Below, piece after piece: positions 35,053-43,187 of a stretch of DNA of 64,000 bases. Source of the DNA: Phormidium tenue FACHB-1052 (GTDB taxonomy: Bacteria > Cyanobacteriota > Cyanobacteriia > Phormidesmidales > Phormidesmidaceae); contig NZ_JACJQN010000005.1 in the NCBI RefSeq assembly GCF_014696675.1, positions 124,001 to 188,000 of the forward strand. The letters run 5' to 3'. Position 1 is the stretch's first letter, and each line of letters opens with the position of its first letter. The position numbers were made by a program, and so were the translations under genes. Under the pieces are notes generated by a model. That model ran no database searches. It was not told the DNA's origin and saw nothing but the letters and a program-made list of their open reading frames with translations.

Positions 35053-36270
35053 ATGAAAATTCTGGTTCTCAATGCCGGGTCGAGCAGCCACAAAAGCTGC
35101 CTGTTTGACCTCAGTCAGGGTGCCGAGGGTGCAGCGCCCCACCCCCTCTGGCGCGCTGCCCTCGACTGGACTCACCAGCAGGGCAAGGTAGAACTCTCCG
35201 CCAGCGGTGCGGGAGAATCTATTCAGCAGGTGCTGTCGATTACCGACAAAGCCAAGGGCATTGAGGCCATGGTCAAAACGCTGGTGGAGGGACCAACTCA
35301 AGTGTTGGGCGAGCTAGCGGAGATTGCTGCCGTTGGGCACCGTGTCGTCCACGGCGGTCGCCACTATCAGCAGCCGGTGGTGATAGATGACGAGGTTAAA
35401 GCCACGATTCAGAGCCTGATTCCGCTAGCGCCAGCCCATAACCCGGCAAATTTGCAGGGCATTGAGGCGATCGCCCAAAGTCTCGGTAACATCCCCCAAG
35501 TGGCGGTGTTTGACACGGCTTTTCACAGCTCCATGCCTGAGGCGGCGGCTACCTACCCTGGCCCCTACGCCTGGGTTGAGCAGGGTATTCGTCGCTACGG
35601 GTTCCACGGCATTAGTCACCAATATGTCGCTCAGCGGGCGGCGGATTTGATGGGTGAGGATATCGCCAGCCTAAAGCTGCTCACCTGCCACTTGGGAAAC
35701 GGCTGCTCACTGGCGGCGGTCACAAACGGCGTCTGCGTCGATACGACGATGGGATTTACGCCGCTGGATGGGCTGATGATGGGCAGTCGCTCGGGCAGTG
35801 TTGACCCTGGCATTTTGATCTACCTGATGCGGCAGGAGGGCTACAGCGCCGACCAGCTCGATACGCTGTTAAACAAAGAATCGGGGCTGAAGGGACTGTC
35901 GGGCATTTCTAACGATATGCGCGTTGTGGTGGAGGCGATGGAGCAGGGCAATGCCCCGGCCAAATTGGCTATCGAAGTGTTTATTCACCGTTTGCGGCGC
36001 GAGATGGGGGCGATGATCGCCAGCCTGAGCGGGCTGGACGGGGTGGTGTTTACGGCTGGCATGGGCGAAAACAGCCCGCTGCTGTGGAGGCAGGCCTGCG
36101 CGCCGTTTGAGTTTTTGGGGCTGCGGCTCAAGGCTGAGTTGAACCGAGCCAAGGATGACCAGGATATTGCGGCAATGGATTCGGCGGTGCGGGTGCTAGT
36201 GGTGCATACGCAGGAGGAGTGGGCGATCGCCCACTCCTGTCTCTCTCTACTGGAATCGAAACACGCCTAA
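35053..36270 (+). CDS. ackA: Acetate kinase
   Basis: Converts acetyl phosphate and ADP to acetate and ATP, reversibly. The 405-residue product begins MKILVLNAGSSSHKSCLFDL with the N-terminal Asn and Ser-rich phosphate loop. It also has GHRVVHGGRHY, VFDTAFHSSMPE (catalytic Asp), YGFHGISHQYV (catalytic His), the DTTMGFTPLDGLMMGSRSG loop and a C-terminal FTAGMGENS. All key residues are there. No phosphotransacetylase or phosphoketolase is next to it in this window. The 45-base spacer before it is a short G/A-rich repeat. Confidence 0.96.
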   Translation: MKILVLNAGSSSHKSCLFDLSQGAEGAAPHPLWRAALDWTHQQGKVELSASGAGESIQQVLSITDKAKGIEAMVKTLVEGPTQVLGELAEIAAVGHRVVHGGRHYQQPVVIDDEVKATIQSLIPLAPAHNPANLQGIEAIAQSLGNIPQVAVFDTAFHSSMPEAAATYPGPYAWVEQGIRRYGFHGISHQYVAQRAADLMGEDIASLKLLTCHLGNGCSLAAVTNGVCVDTTMGFTPLDGLMMGSRSGSVDPGILIYLMRQEGYSADQLDTLLNKESGLKGLSGISNDMRVVVEAMEQGNAPAKLAIEVFIHRLRREMGAMIASLSGLDGVVFTAGMGENSPLLWRQACAPFEFLGLRLKAELNRAKDDQDIAAMDSAVRVLVVHTQEEWAIAHSCLSLLESKHA

Positions 36271-36322
36271 CTCGCCTAGAACTGGGTGCCTCGACAGCAA
36301 ACCTAGCCCTATGACTGGTGAG

Positions 36323-36464
36323 GCTGGGTTCACCACCCACGAAGCTGAGTTCATCATTCACGAAACTGGCTTTGCTGGCCATGAAGCTAGCCTCTTCCCT
36401 GTGGAGTTGGCTTCATCGCCGACGAAGCTGAGTTCACCGTTCACGAAATTGGGTTCACAAAAAG
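36323..36464. repeat. 21-bp imperfect tandem repeat (minisatellite)
   Basis: About seven units of consensus GCTGAGTTCAYCRTTCACGAA. Units 36344-36364 and 36427-36447 differ at only two positions; the others are more diverged, and one (36407-36426) is 20 bases. The period is 7 codons, so frames on both strands stay open and produce 7-residue periodic peptides (plus frame from 36311). I cannot tell whether any is translated. Confidence 0.8.
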
Positions 36465-36601
36465 GGCAGATGACTGAGGATCTGGCGGACTCATCCGCGA
36501 TCTGACATGAACATCCCTGGTTTGTGGGGGCGCTGCGTATGTTCTCTGGCCCCTGCCAGAATGGTCGAATATGATGGACGAAATAAATTTCCATCAAAAT
36601 C

Positions 36602-37075
36602 ATGTTTAGAAAGCAGCCCCCGCCTGAGCCCGCTAAGTCTGGCAAGCCCGATCAGTCGCAAAGCCTCAGCAACGTGACCCTAAACGGGAGCATAGTAGAA
36701 ATGGGGCAAGCGGGGCGCGATCAACAGATAAGCCAAACCGGCGACTTGAAAACCCAGCAGCAGGGCTTGACTGGCGCAGACGTGGTGACGTTGCTAGAGA
36801 AGTTAGAAACAGCGGTTAAAGGCGCAGCCATTGACCCAGCCCTGCAAGAAGAATTGCTCTTTTTGATGGGTGGAGGGATAGCCTGCTTTCAGCATGTTTG
36901 CCTGCGGTTTGTGCTCTGGCAGAGCGGCACAGCCCCCTGGGACTTAGCTCAGTTTCTCAACTACTGTGTCGAGCGTCGGCTGCTGCAAAGGGTCGGCGAT
37001 CGCTATCGCTTCTTGCACCGCGAGCTGCTAGACCACTTCGCCCAGCTCCAACCACTCAACTCCCCCCCTGCCTAG
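36602..37075 (+). CDS. STAND/NACHT-related protein without the ATPase core
   Basis: A 157-residue protein made of two parts. Residues 20-60 read SLSNVTLNGSIVEMGQAGRD then QQISQTGD, the linker type that I associate with the N-terminus of cyanobacterial STAND-type signalling proteins. Residues 85-150 contain MGGGIACFQHVCLRFVLWQS, APWDLAQFLNYCVERRLL and YRFLHRELLDHFAQL, closely resembling the C-terminal end of the NTPase/helical part of large NACHT-type proteins. No Walker A or B motif is present, so the ATPase region seems deleted. It could be a decay remnant, an internal deletion product, or a minimal adaptor. ATG 36602 has no strong Shine-Dalgarno. Resemblance is from memory, not a search. 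Confidence 0.55.
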   Translation: MFRKQPPPEPAKSGKPDQSQSLSNVTLNGSIVEMGQAGRDQQISQTGDLKTQQQGLTGADVVTLLEKLETAVKGAAIDPALQEELLFLMGGGIACFQHVCLRFVLWQSGTAPWDLAQFLNYCVERRLLQRVGDRYRFLHRELLDHFAQLQPLNSPPA

Positions 37076-37092
37076 GCAGGGCAAAGGCACCC

Positions 37093-37216
37093 TGTAGGGG
37101 CAAACGGCGTTTGCCCCTACCCCATCTGGGCGCATCCAAACCAGACCCGGCATGGTATCAATTCTCGGCCTCGGGGCTACAAATTCTGCACTGGGCACAC
37201 ACAGTGCGCCCCTACA
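37093..37216. mobile_element. MITE-like palindromic element
   Basis: TGTAGGGGC (37093-37101) and GCCCCTACA (37208-37216) are inverted ends. Inside the left end is a 13-bp perfect palindrome GTAGGGGCAAACG/CGTTTGCCCCTAC with a one-base loop (37094-37120), and the right end contains the related GCACACACAGTGCGCCCC. Sequences of the TGTAGGGGC type form common dispersed palindromes in cyanobacteria. It carries no gene. Confidence 0.55.
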
Positions 37217-37308
37217 GAGGCCATCTGTGGGTGAAGCTAGTTGAAGTTCCAGCGGCGGTATCATAGCGATTAGCACAGTCCATACGGTCTCAGCGTTTTG
37301 GTAGCTCT

Positions 37309-37560
37309 ATGCACAGCCTCTCCATTCCCTACCCCGATGACTTGCTCATCACCTCGGGCAAATCGCCCCAGGCGCTTGAGGCTGAGCTGGCTTTTTTGCT
37401 CGCCGTCAAACTCTTCGAGCTTCATCGCCTATCCCTAGGCAAAGCCGCCACCTTTTGCGGCATGGACAAACTCCGGTTTATGTACGAACTAGGGCGGCTG
37501 CAAGTACCCGTCGTTAACCTAGACGACGACCAAATCGCCGACGAACTCCGCGATGACTAA
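37309..37560 (+). CDS. UPF0175 family antitoxin (second copy)
   Basis: An 83-residue protein: MHSLSIPYPDDLLITSGKSP, then a helix-turn-helix-like segment around LAVKLFELHRLSLGKAATFCGMDKLRFMYELGRL and the acidic tail NLDDDQIADELRDD. This is the UPF0175 layout. Its stop lies 8 bases inside the following DUF3368 gene (overlap 37553-37560), as in toxin-antitoxin operons. It lies right after a MITE-like element, in keeping with a mobile or accessory origin. Confidence 0.82.
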   Translation: MHSLSIPYPDDLLITSGKSPQALEAELAFLLAVKLFELHRLSLGKAATFCGMDKLRFMYELGRLQVPVVNLDDDQIADELRDD

Positions 37561-38047
37561 TGCCGCCATCGTTGCCGACAGCAGCCCCCTTATTGCCCTG
37601 GCCATCATCGAGCAACTTGACCTACTGCCTCAGCTCTTTCAGCACGTCTTCGCGCCCCCAGCTGTTTGGGATGAAGTCACCGTTAGAGGCGTCGGTCTAC
37701 CAGGGGCACAGGCCGTCAGTCAGGTGCCATGGCTAACAATTCAAGCCCCAGAGCCAGCCATTTTAGAGCCCCTGCTAATCTTGGTTGATCGAGGTGAGGC
37801 CGAAGCTATTGCCTTGGCCCAAGCCATCCCCAATAGCACCGTGTTACTAGACGACGCCCAGGCCCGACGGGTCGCCGAGCGGTTAGCTATCCGCCGCATT
37901 GGCACTCTAGGCATTTTGCGCCGTGCCAAGAAAGCAGGTTTCATACCGGCGTTAAAGCCTTATATTCAAACCATGCAGGCCAACGGTATTTATATTCGCT
38001 CTAGTTTGGTTGAGGCTGTGCTGCGAGACGTAGGCGAAGTTAACTGA
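37553..38047 (+). CDS. DUF3368 PIN-like toxin (second copy)
   Basis: A 164-residue PIN-fold protein of the DUF3368 group. It begins IVADSSPLIALAIIEQLDLL with the first acidic ligand (Asp) in place, unlike the copy at 23673-24158, and has DRGEAEAIALAQ and VLLDDAQARRVAE for the other acidic positions. Predicted action is RNA cleavage, held in check by the UPF0175 protein. It overlaps the next small gene by one base (TGATG), so three genes form one transcript ending at the terminator at 38251-38283. Confidence 0.85.
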   Translation: MTNAAIVADSSPLIALAIIEQLDLLPQLFQHVFAPPAVWDEVTVRGVGLPGAQAVSQVPWLTIQAPEPAILEPLLILVDRGEAEAIALAQAIPNSTVLLDDAQARRVAERLAIRRIGTLGILRRAKKAGFIPALKPYIQTMQANGIYIRSSLVEAVLRDVGEVN

Positions 38048-38253
38048 TGTCACACTACTTCTACAATCTCTGCCAAACCTTGCTCAGTGGAGCTAAACAG
38101 GGTTTCTTAGCAGCCTTTATCACTCACAATCACCAAGAAATTGAAGACCTCCTGTTTTATCAAGACTGCAAAGCCGCCAAAGAAGAAGGCTTTTTATCTG
38201 ATCAAGAAGCGCAAGAGTTCTTAGCCAACTTACCGCTGGCCTCAAAAAAATAG
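38047..38253 (+). CDS. Small hypothetical protein, third gene of the toxin-antitoxin operon
   Basis: A 68-residue protein MSHYFYNLCQTLLSGAKQGF with a helical core, the piece EIEDLLFYQDCKAAKEEGFL and an acidic tail. No signal or membrane segment is clear. Its ATG overlaps the stop of the DUF3368 gene by one base, implying coupling. I do not recognise it. It may modulate the pair, or be an unrelated passenger. The stop codon lies at the foot of the strong terminator hairpin. Confidence 0.6.
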   Translation: MSHYFYNLCQTLLSGAKQGFLAAFITHNHQEIEDLLFYQDCKAAKEEGFLSDQEAQEFLANLPLASKK

Positions 38254-38283
38254 GCTGGCTTCGTTAAAACCGAAGCCAGCCTA
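38251..38283 (+). terminator. Strong bidirectional-type terminator after the toxin-antitoxin operon
   Basis: TAGGCTGGCTTCG (38251-38263) pairs perfectly with CGAAGCCAGCCTA (38271-38283), loop TTAAAAC. An AAAAAAA run lies just upstream (38244-38250), so it could also serve the convergent minus gene; no long T run follows on the plus side. Confidence 0.7.
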
Positions 38284-38315
38284 TACAGTAGTTTCATCTC
38301 AAGGGTGTCCGATCG

Positions 38316-38801
38316 CTACCCCACCTTCGCAGACTCCGTCGCCTGCGCTTTGGCCCGGCTACCCTGCTGCGCAAACCGCCGCCCCATCTCATCGATCAGG
38401 TCGTCTAACCCCGCCACGCTGCCATTCGCTTTCGCATAGCGATAAACCTCCAGCGCTGCCCGATAAGCCTCATCCCCCGCTGCCACCGCCGTATCATCCA
38501 CCAGCTCACGCAGTCGCGTCAGCGCCAGCAGCATCGGCTGTAGCGCCTCAAACAGCTCCAGGTCACGGCGCATTTCAGTGATATCAAACGATCGCGGCAA
38601 AAAGTCCGGCGTCTGCGCTGCAATCTCCAGCGCCTTGCGCGTAAAGGCTCGGTTGCGGTCTCCCAGCTTCGTCATCGATCGCCGCTCCTGCGGCCCCACC
38701 TCAATCAAAAACGCCAGCTTCTGGTTGATCTGGGCGATCAGATCCATCACCTCATGCTGGTCAGTCACAGACAGGTTAGAGCTAACTCGGTTTATCGGCA
38801 T
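38316..38801 (-). CDS. Conserved hypothetical helical protein
   Basis: A 161-residue protein, mostly helical and charged: MPINRVSSNLSVTDQHEVMD, then IAQINQKLAFLIEVGPQERR, the MTKLGDRNRAFTRKALE segment, and a second half with LELFEALQPMLLALTRLREL and YRAALEVYRYAKANGS. This layout recurs in bacterial proteins of unknown function. No catalytic motif is visible. Minus strand, convergent with the toxin-antitoxin operon and sharing the hairpin at 38251-38283. It looks complete. Confidence 0.65.
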   Translation of the reverse strand: MPINRVSSNLSVTDQHEVMDLIAQINQKLAFLIEVGPQERRSMTKLGDRNRAFTRKALEIAAQTPDFLPRSFDITEMRRDLELFEALQPMLLALTRLRELVDDTAVAAGDEAYRAALEVYRYAKANGSVAGLDDLIDEMGRRFAQQGSRAKAQATESAKVG

Positions 38802-38983
38802 TTGGGTAGTGCTTCCTAATGGTGTACCACCCTAAAGTTGCCCAAAAGCCTGGGGCCTGCTCACGCTGCAAACGAGGGCTGCGATCGCAGTTGCTCCATA
38901 CTGTGACCGAGGGTACCGCCCTTGAAAGACGTACGATGGGGTTGCTCCTCTGCCTCAATGTTGCGGTTTGCAATGCAGCCTGA

Positions 38984-39214
38984 ATGAATACCTACCTTAT
39001 CTTCTGGATTCTTGGCTTTGGCACTCTCTGGGCAGGGCTAAAGCTATTTGACGATGAGGTAATCCTCATCGTGACAATGCTGGTTGGCTCGGGGTTAGTG
39101 CTGGCCGGTCTAATTGCGGCTCCTGACAGACTACAAATTGTCGTTGAGGTGGTTTTAGTAATTGTCCTATTCCGCCTCTGTATGGAGTGCATTAGTCGGG
39201 GCGATCGCAGTTAG
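38984..39214 (+). CDS. Small membrane protein
   Basis: A 76-residue hydrophobic protein with about three membrane segments (TYLIFWILGFGTLWAGLKLF, EVILIVTMLVGSGLVLAGLIA, IVVEVVLVIVLFRL) and a short polar end. I do not recognise it. It may be real because the helices are well spaced and the loops hold charges, but a protein of this size can be chance. The ORF starts at ATG 38984 and ends 25 bases before the convergent gene. Confidence 0.5.
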   Translation: MNTYLIFWILGFGTLWAGLKLFDDEVILIVTMLVGSGLVLAGLIAAPDRLQIVVEVVLVIVLFRLCMECISRGDRS

Positions 39215-39238
39215 TTCCACCAAAAATCCCCTCTGCCG

Positions 39239-39535
39239 CTACTGCTCTTGAATGAGCCTTAGATAGTTTTGCTTGAGCTGAATGTGGCTCTGGCTGAGGC
39301 GATCGGATAAGTTCTTTTCCACATCCGACAGCTGTTCCCAAAATTGCGAGGAGCGCTGGGTGCCAATGTACTCTTGCCAAAGCTGCTCTAGCAATTCAGC
39401 GGCGATCGGGCTGTCGGTTTTGAGTTCCCCGACTACCTCCTGAAAAGCCTGGTGGGCTTCGGGATGCTGCTGCACTTCTTTGGCCAAGCCAATGGCAGTT
39501 TGCAGGCGAGTCGACAGGTCGGTGGGGAGAGTCAT
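39239..39535 (-). CDS. Hypothetical helical protein
   Basis: A 98-residue cytoplasmic protein from ATG 39535: MTLPTDLSTRLQTAIGLAKE, then QQHPEAHQAFQEVVGELKT, AAELLEQLWQEYIGTQRSSQ and SQSHIQLKQNYLRLIQEQ. It is all-helical with Gln-rich faces. I do not recognise a family. Upstream in-frame codons to 39577 lack support. It diverges from trpS, with 184 bases between the two starts. Confidence 0.55.
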   Translation of the reverse strand: MTLPTDLSTRLQTAIGLAKEVQQHPEAHQAFQEVVGELKTDSPIAAELLEQLWQEYIGTQRSSQFWEQLSDVEKNLSDRLSQSHIQLKQNYLRLIQEQ

Positions 39536-39719
39536 AGGAATAATGGTTTTATGATTGCCTGTTACAAATCTAAGCAATTAAACCTGCTCCGACAAGGAAA
39601 GCCTGACTATTGGTTCATTTCTGGCTACTGCGGCGGGCAGAGATTGGGGTAGATTCATAGGGGGTTCGCCCGCTGGCGTTACGCCAATTCCATCTACGTT
39701 AGCTACACTCCCTAGACCT

Positions 39720-40730
39720 ATGGCCAAACAGCGCATTCTTTCGGGCATTCAGCCAACGGGCAACCTACACCTGGGCAACTATCTGGGGGCGATTCGCAAC
39801 TGGGTTGACCTGCAAGAAGAATACGACGCCTTTTTGTTTATGGCCGACCTCCACGCCATTACGGTGCCCCACGACCCTAAGCGACTGGCCGAAGATACCT
39901 ATAAGGTGGCGGCCACCTACATCGCCTGCGGCATTGACCCCGACAAAGCCACCATTTTTGTGCAGTCGCACCTGTCGGCTCACTCAGAACTGGCCTGGCT
40001 ATTTAACTGCATCACCCCGCTCAACTGGCTAGAGCGCATGATTCAGTTCAAAGAAAAGGCGATTAAGCAGGGGGAAAACGTCAGCATTGGCCTGCTCGAC
40101 TACCCAGTGCTGCAAGCCGCCGACATTTTGCTCTACGAGCCCGACTTAGTGCCCGTGGGCGAAGACCAGAAGCAGCACCTAGAACTCACCCGCGACATCG
40201 CCGCCCGACTCAATTTTCAGTTTGGCAGCGAAGAAAACCCGGTGCTCAAGGTGCCTGAACCGATGATTCGCGCTGAGGGGGCGCGGGTAATGAGCCTGAC
40301 CGACGGCACTAAGAAAATGTCGAAGTCAGACCCCTCTGACCAGAGCCGTATTGATCTGACTGACTCCACCGATGCGATCGTCAAAAAGATTAAGCGGGCC
40401 AAAACCGACCCCGAGCGGGGACTGTGGTTCGATGACCCGGCTCGGCCCGAGTGCAACAACCTGCTGACGCTGTATATGCTGCTATCGGGCCAGACCAAAG
40501 AGGCGGTGGCGGCAGAGTGCAAAGAGATGGGCTGGGGCCAGTTTAAGCCGCTGCTGGCCGATACGGCGGTGGCCGCCCTGGAGCCGATTCAGAGCCGGTT
40601 TAATGAGCTGATGGGCGATCGCCCCTACCTGGAAAGCATTCTCAGAACCGGGCGCGAAAAGGCAGGCGATGTGGCCAACGCTACCCTGGCTCGGGTAAAA
40701 GACGCCCTAGGCTACTCTAAACCGCTGTAG
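39720..40730 (+). CDS. trpS: Tryptophanyl-tRNA synthetase
   Basis: Class I synthetase charging tRNA-Trp, whose gene is at 48490-48562. The 336-residue product has the HIGH-equivalent motif GIQPTGNLHLGNYLGA near residue 8, the tryptophan pocket region VGEDQKQHLELTRDIA and the KMSKS loop GTKKMSKSDPSDQS. Length is normal and it starts MAKQRILSGI. The gene stands by itself, with the folate reductase gene about 60 bases downstream, and may share its transcript. Confidence 0.97.
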   Translation: MAKQRILSGIQPTGNLHLGNYLGAIRNWVDLQEEYDAFLFMADLHAITVPHDPKRLAEDTYKVAATYIACGIDPDKATIFVQSHLSAHSELAWLFNCITPLNWLERMIQFKEKAIKQGENVSIGLLDYPVLQAADILLYEPDLVPVGEDQKQHLELTRDIAARLNFQFGSEENPVLKVPEPMIRAEGARVMSLTDGTKKMSKSDPSDQSRIDLTDSTDAIVKKIKRAKTDPERGLWFDDPARPECNNLLTLYMLLSGQTKEAVAAECKEMGWGQFKPLLADTAVAALEPIQSRFNELMGDRPYLESILRTGREKAGDVANATLARVKDALGYSKPL

Positions 40731-40790
40731 CTGGCAAGATATACTAATCAATTCAATCACCCTGTTCGTACAGATCCAAAGGAGGATGGC

Positions 40791-41714
40791 TTGGCTTCTG
40801 CACCCCTGGGTTATCGACTGCGCACGGCGGCCCAAGCCGACCAGTTTTTGGTGACGGCAGAGGTCATGCCGCCCAAGGGAGGCAACCCAGAGCACATGCT
40901 GGCCATGGGCCAAATGCTTAAGGGTCGAGTGCACGCCGTCAATGTCACCGACGGTAGCCGAGCGGTGATGCGCATGTCGTCGTGGGCAGCGTCGCTGCTG
41001 CTCCAGCAGCAGGGGATTGAAGCGGTGTGTCAGGTGGCCTGCCGCGATCGCAACCGCATTGCCCTTCAGGCCGACCTTATGGGGGCCCACGCTCTTGGGC
41101 TGCGCAACATTCTGGCCCTCACCGGCGACCCGGTTAAGGCAGGCGACCACCCTGAAGCGCGATCGGTGTTTGACCTGGAGTCAGTACGGCTGCTCAAACT
41201 GCTGGCAAAACTCAACTTTGGCGTAGACAGCCACGACAAGCCCCTCAGCGATGGCGCGTTAGACCTGTTTGCCGGAGCTGCGATCGATCCGCAATCGACC
41301 AGCTGGTCGGGGTTGCAGCGGCGGTTTGAGGCCAAGGTCAAGGCCGGGGCGCAGTTCTTCCAAAGTCAGCTGATCACCGACTTCGATCGCCTGGCCAAGT
41401 TTATGGATCAGGTAGCGTCTGGCTATAACCGCCCCGTGCTCGCTGGCATTTTCCTACTCAAGTCGGCCAAGAACGCTAATTTCATCAATCGCAACGTGCC
41501 TGGGGTCAACATCCCCCAAACTATTGTCGATCGCCTGGCGGCTGCCTCCGACCCCCTACAGGAAGGGGTACAGATTGCCGCCGAGCAGGTGCAGGCTGCC
41601 CGCCAAGTATGTCAGGGCGTGCACCTGATGGCCGTGCGTCGCGAAGATTTAATTCCCCAAATCCTCGATCAGGGGGGGGTGGCTCCCGTCGATGCGGCCC
41701 TAGCCGAGCGGTAG
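40791..41714 (+). CDS. Methylenetetrahydrofolate reductase-like protein
   Basis: FAD-linked 5,10-methylenetetrahydrofolate reductase fold, giving methyl-THF for methionine synthesis. I start at the TTG at 40791 because AAAGGAGG at 40778-40785 has ideal spacing to it and no in-frame ATG lies near. The 307-residue product has FLVTAEVMPPKGGNPEHMLA (N-terminal barrel strand with the conserved Glu), INVTDGSR-like NVTDGSRAVMRMSS, HALGLRNILALTGDPVKAG and the FFQSQLITDFDRL block. Its tail overlaps the convergent P450 gene by 15 bases. Activity as MetF rather than a relative is likely but not proven. Confidence 0.85.
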   Translation: MASAPLGYRLRTAAQADQFLVTAEVMPPKGGNPEHMLAMGQMLKGRVHAVNVTDGSRAVMRMSSWAASLLLQQQGIEAVCQVACRDRNRIALQADLMGAHALGLRNILALTGDPVKAGDHPEARSVFDLESVRLLKLLAKLNFGVDSHDKPLSDGALDLFAGAAIDPQSTSWSGLQRRFEAKVKAGAQFFQSQLITDFDRLAKFMDQVASGYNRPVLAGIFLLKSAKNANFINRNVPGVNIPQTIVDRLAAASDPLQEGVQIAAEQVQAARQVCQGVHLMAVRREDLIPQILDQGGVAPVDAALAER

Positions 41715-43075
41715 CGCCGGTTGCTGAGCCACACGCTGGGCAACGGGTATCAGCCGCAAGTTTCCCGGTGGCGCTAGGGTCAGGCCGCGGCGCACAGGTT
41801 TGAGCGGGCGTCGCAGTCCCCCAGGCAATTCCAGCTGCCAGTGGCGCAAAATTGTCGCTAGCACCAACTTCATTTCCATCAGCGCAAAGGCCGAGCCAAT
41901 GCAGCTACGGTGGCCGCCGCCAAAGGGAAGATACTCGGAGGGCGAATACTGCCGCTCTAAAAATCGCTCGGGCCTAAAGCTGTCGGGTTCAGGATAGAGA
42001 TCCTCCCGGTGGTGTACCAGGTAGACATTGAGAAACAGCACCGACCCAGCCGGAAATTCGTAACCCGCCACCGTCATCGGTCGGCTGACGATGCGAATGC
42101 CCGTGGTGGGGGCGACAGGGTAAATGCGCAGGGTTTCCTGACAAACGGCGGTGAGGTAGGGCAGACTGGCATCAGCCAAAGGGTCGGGGGATGGCCCGAC
42201 AGCATCTAACTCTTGCCGAAGACGCTCACCCACTTCGGGTAGCCAGTGCACCCAATACAGCGCCCAGGCCAATGCAGAAGCCGTGGTTTCATGGCCCGCC
42301 ACCAGCAGCGTCATCAACTCGTCATGGAGTTCGCCGTCGCTGAGGGGTTCACCCTGGGCATCGCGAGCGCTGATCATTAGCGAGAGAATGTCAGTGCTGT
42401 TGGGATAGGGATGCTGGCGGCGATCGCTAATCTCGGCGTAGATCAGGGCATCAATCTCAGCTTTGATGCGCACAAACTTTCCCCAGGGGCTCATCGGCCC
42501 CCAGTCTTTCTGCAACCCTGGGAAGAAAATAAAAAAAGCACTGAAGGGAGTACCCAACCCCTCTAGCAATGTGCTGAGCAGCTGCCGCAGGCGATCGTAG
42601 CGATCGCCATCACCCAAACCAAACACGGCTTTTAAGATCACCCTCAGGGTAATGTCCTGCATGGCGGCTCGCACATTGAAGGCGGTACCCGGCTGCCAGG
42701 TGGCGATCGCCTGCTTTGTTAACGTGCAAATGACGTCGCTGTAGGCGCGCATGCGATCGCCATGGAACGGCGGCATCAGCAATCGACGGTGGCGGCGGTG
42801 CCGCTCCCCATCCAGCAGCAGCAGCGATTGATTGCCTAGCAAAAAAGTCAGCCCACTCCCCGGACTCTGGGAGGGAATGTGAAACTGCGCCGCATCGGCC
42901 TGAAAAATGCCCTGAATCACCGCCGGATCAGCCACATAGATCGACAGCGGAGCTTCTCCCACCTTAAACACCGGTCCGTAGCGCCGGTAGTGGTCTTCAA
43001 AATAGTCCAGCGGGCGCAGAATGAGTTTAGGTGCGCGCTGCCAAAAGGGAGTATTGAGCCAGGAAGAGTAGGCAT
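41700..43075 (-). CDS. Cytochrome P450, with an apparent 1-base deletion near the 5' end
   Basis: Heme monooxygenase. The reading frame from the GTG at 42971 (MFKVGE) downward has the I-helix AGHETTAS, the ETLR of ExxR, the PERF motif (FRPERFLERQYS) and the heme loop FGGGHRSCIGSAFA with the Cys ligand, about 423 residues. Family members continue upstream of this. Here the upstream codons in the same frame read LNTPFWQRAPKLILRPLDYF then EDHYRRYGPVFKV, but no start lies before a TAG at 43077-43079. The ATG at 43075 in the -1 frame begins MPTLPGS, a normal P450 start. One missing base between about 43050 and 43062 would join them. It could be a real frameshift, a sequencing error, or a GTG-started shorter protein. 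Confidence 0.75.
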
Positions 43076-43187
43076 GCTAAGAAAATGTACAGAGCGTTGA
43101 AGCGGCAAGCATTCATCCAGCCACTTCAATGCTAGACCATCTCAAATGGCATACAAGCTTTACCATCACAGGATCAACCCACTCTCA

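Noticed and set aside
36311-36505. Possible periodic protein and a CRISPR-like array in the 21-bp repeats
   Set aside because: Units are contiguous without unique spacers, so this is no CRISPR array. The periodic peptide follows from the 21-base unit length and has no start signal, so I do not call it a gene.
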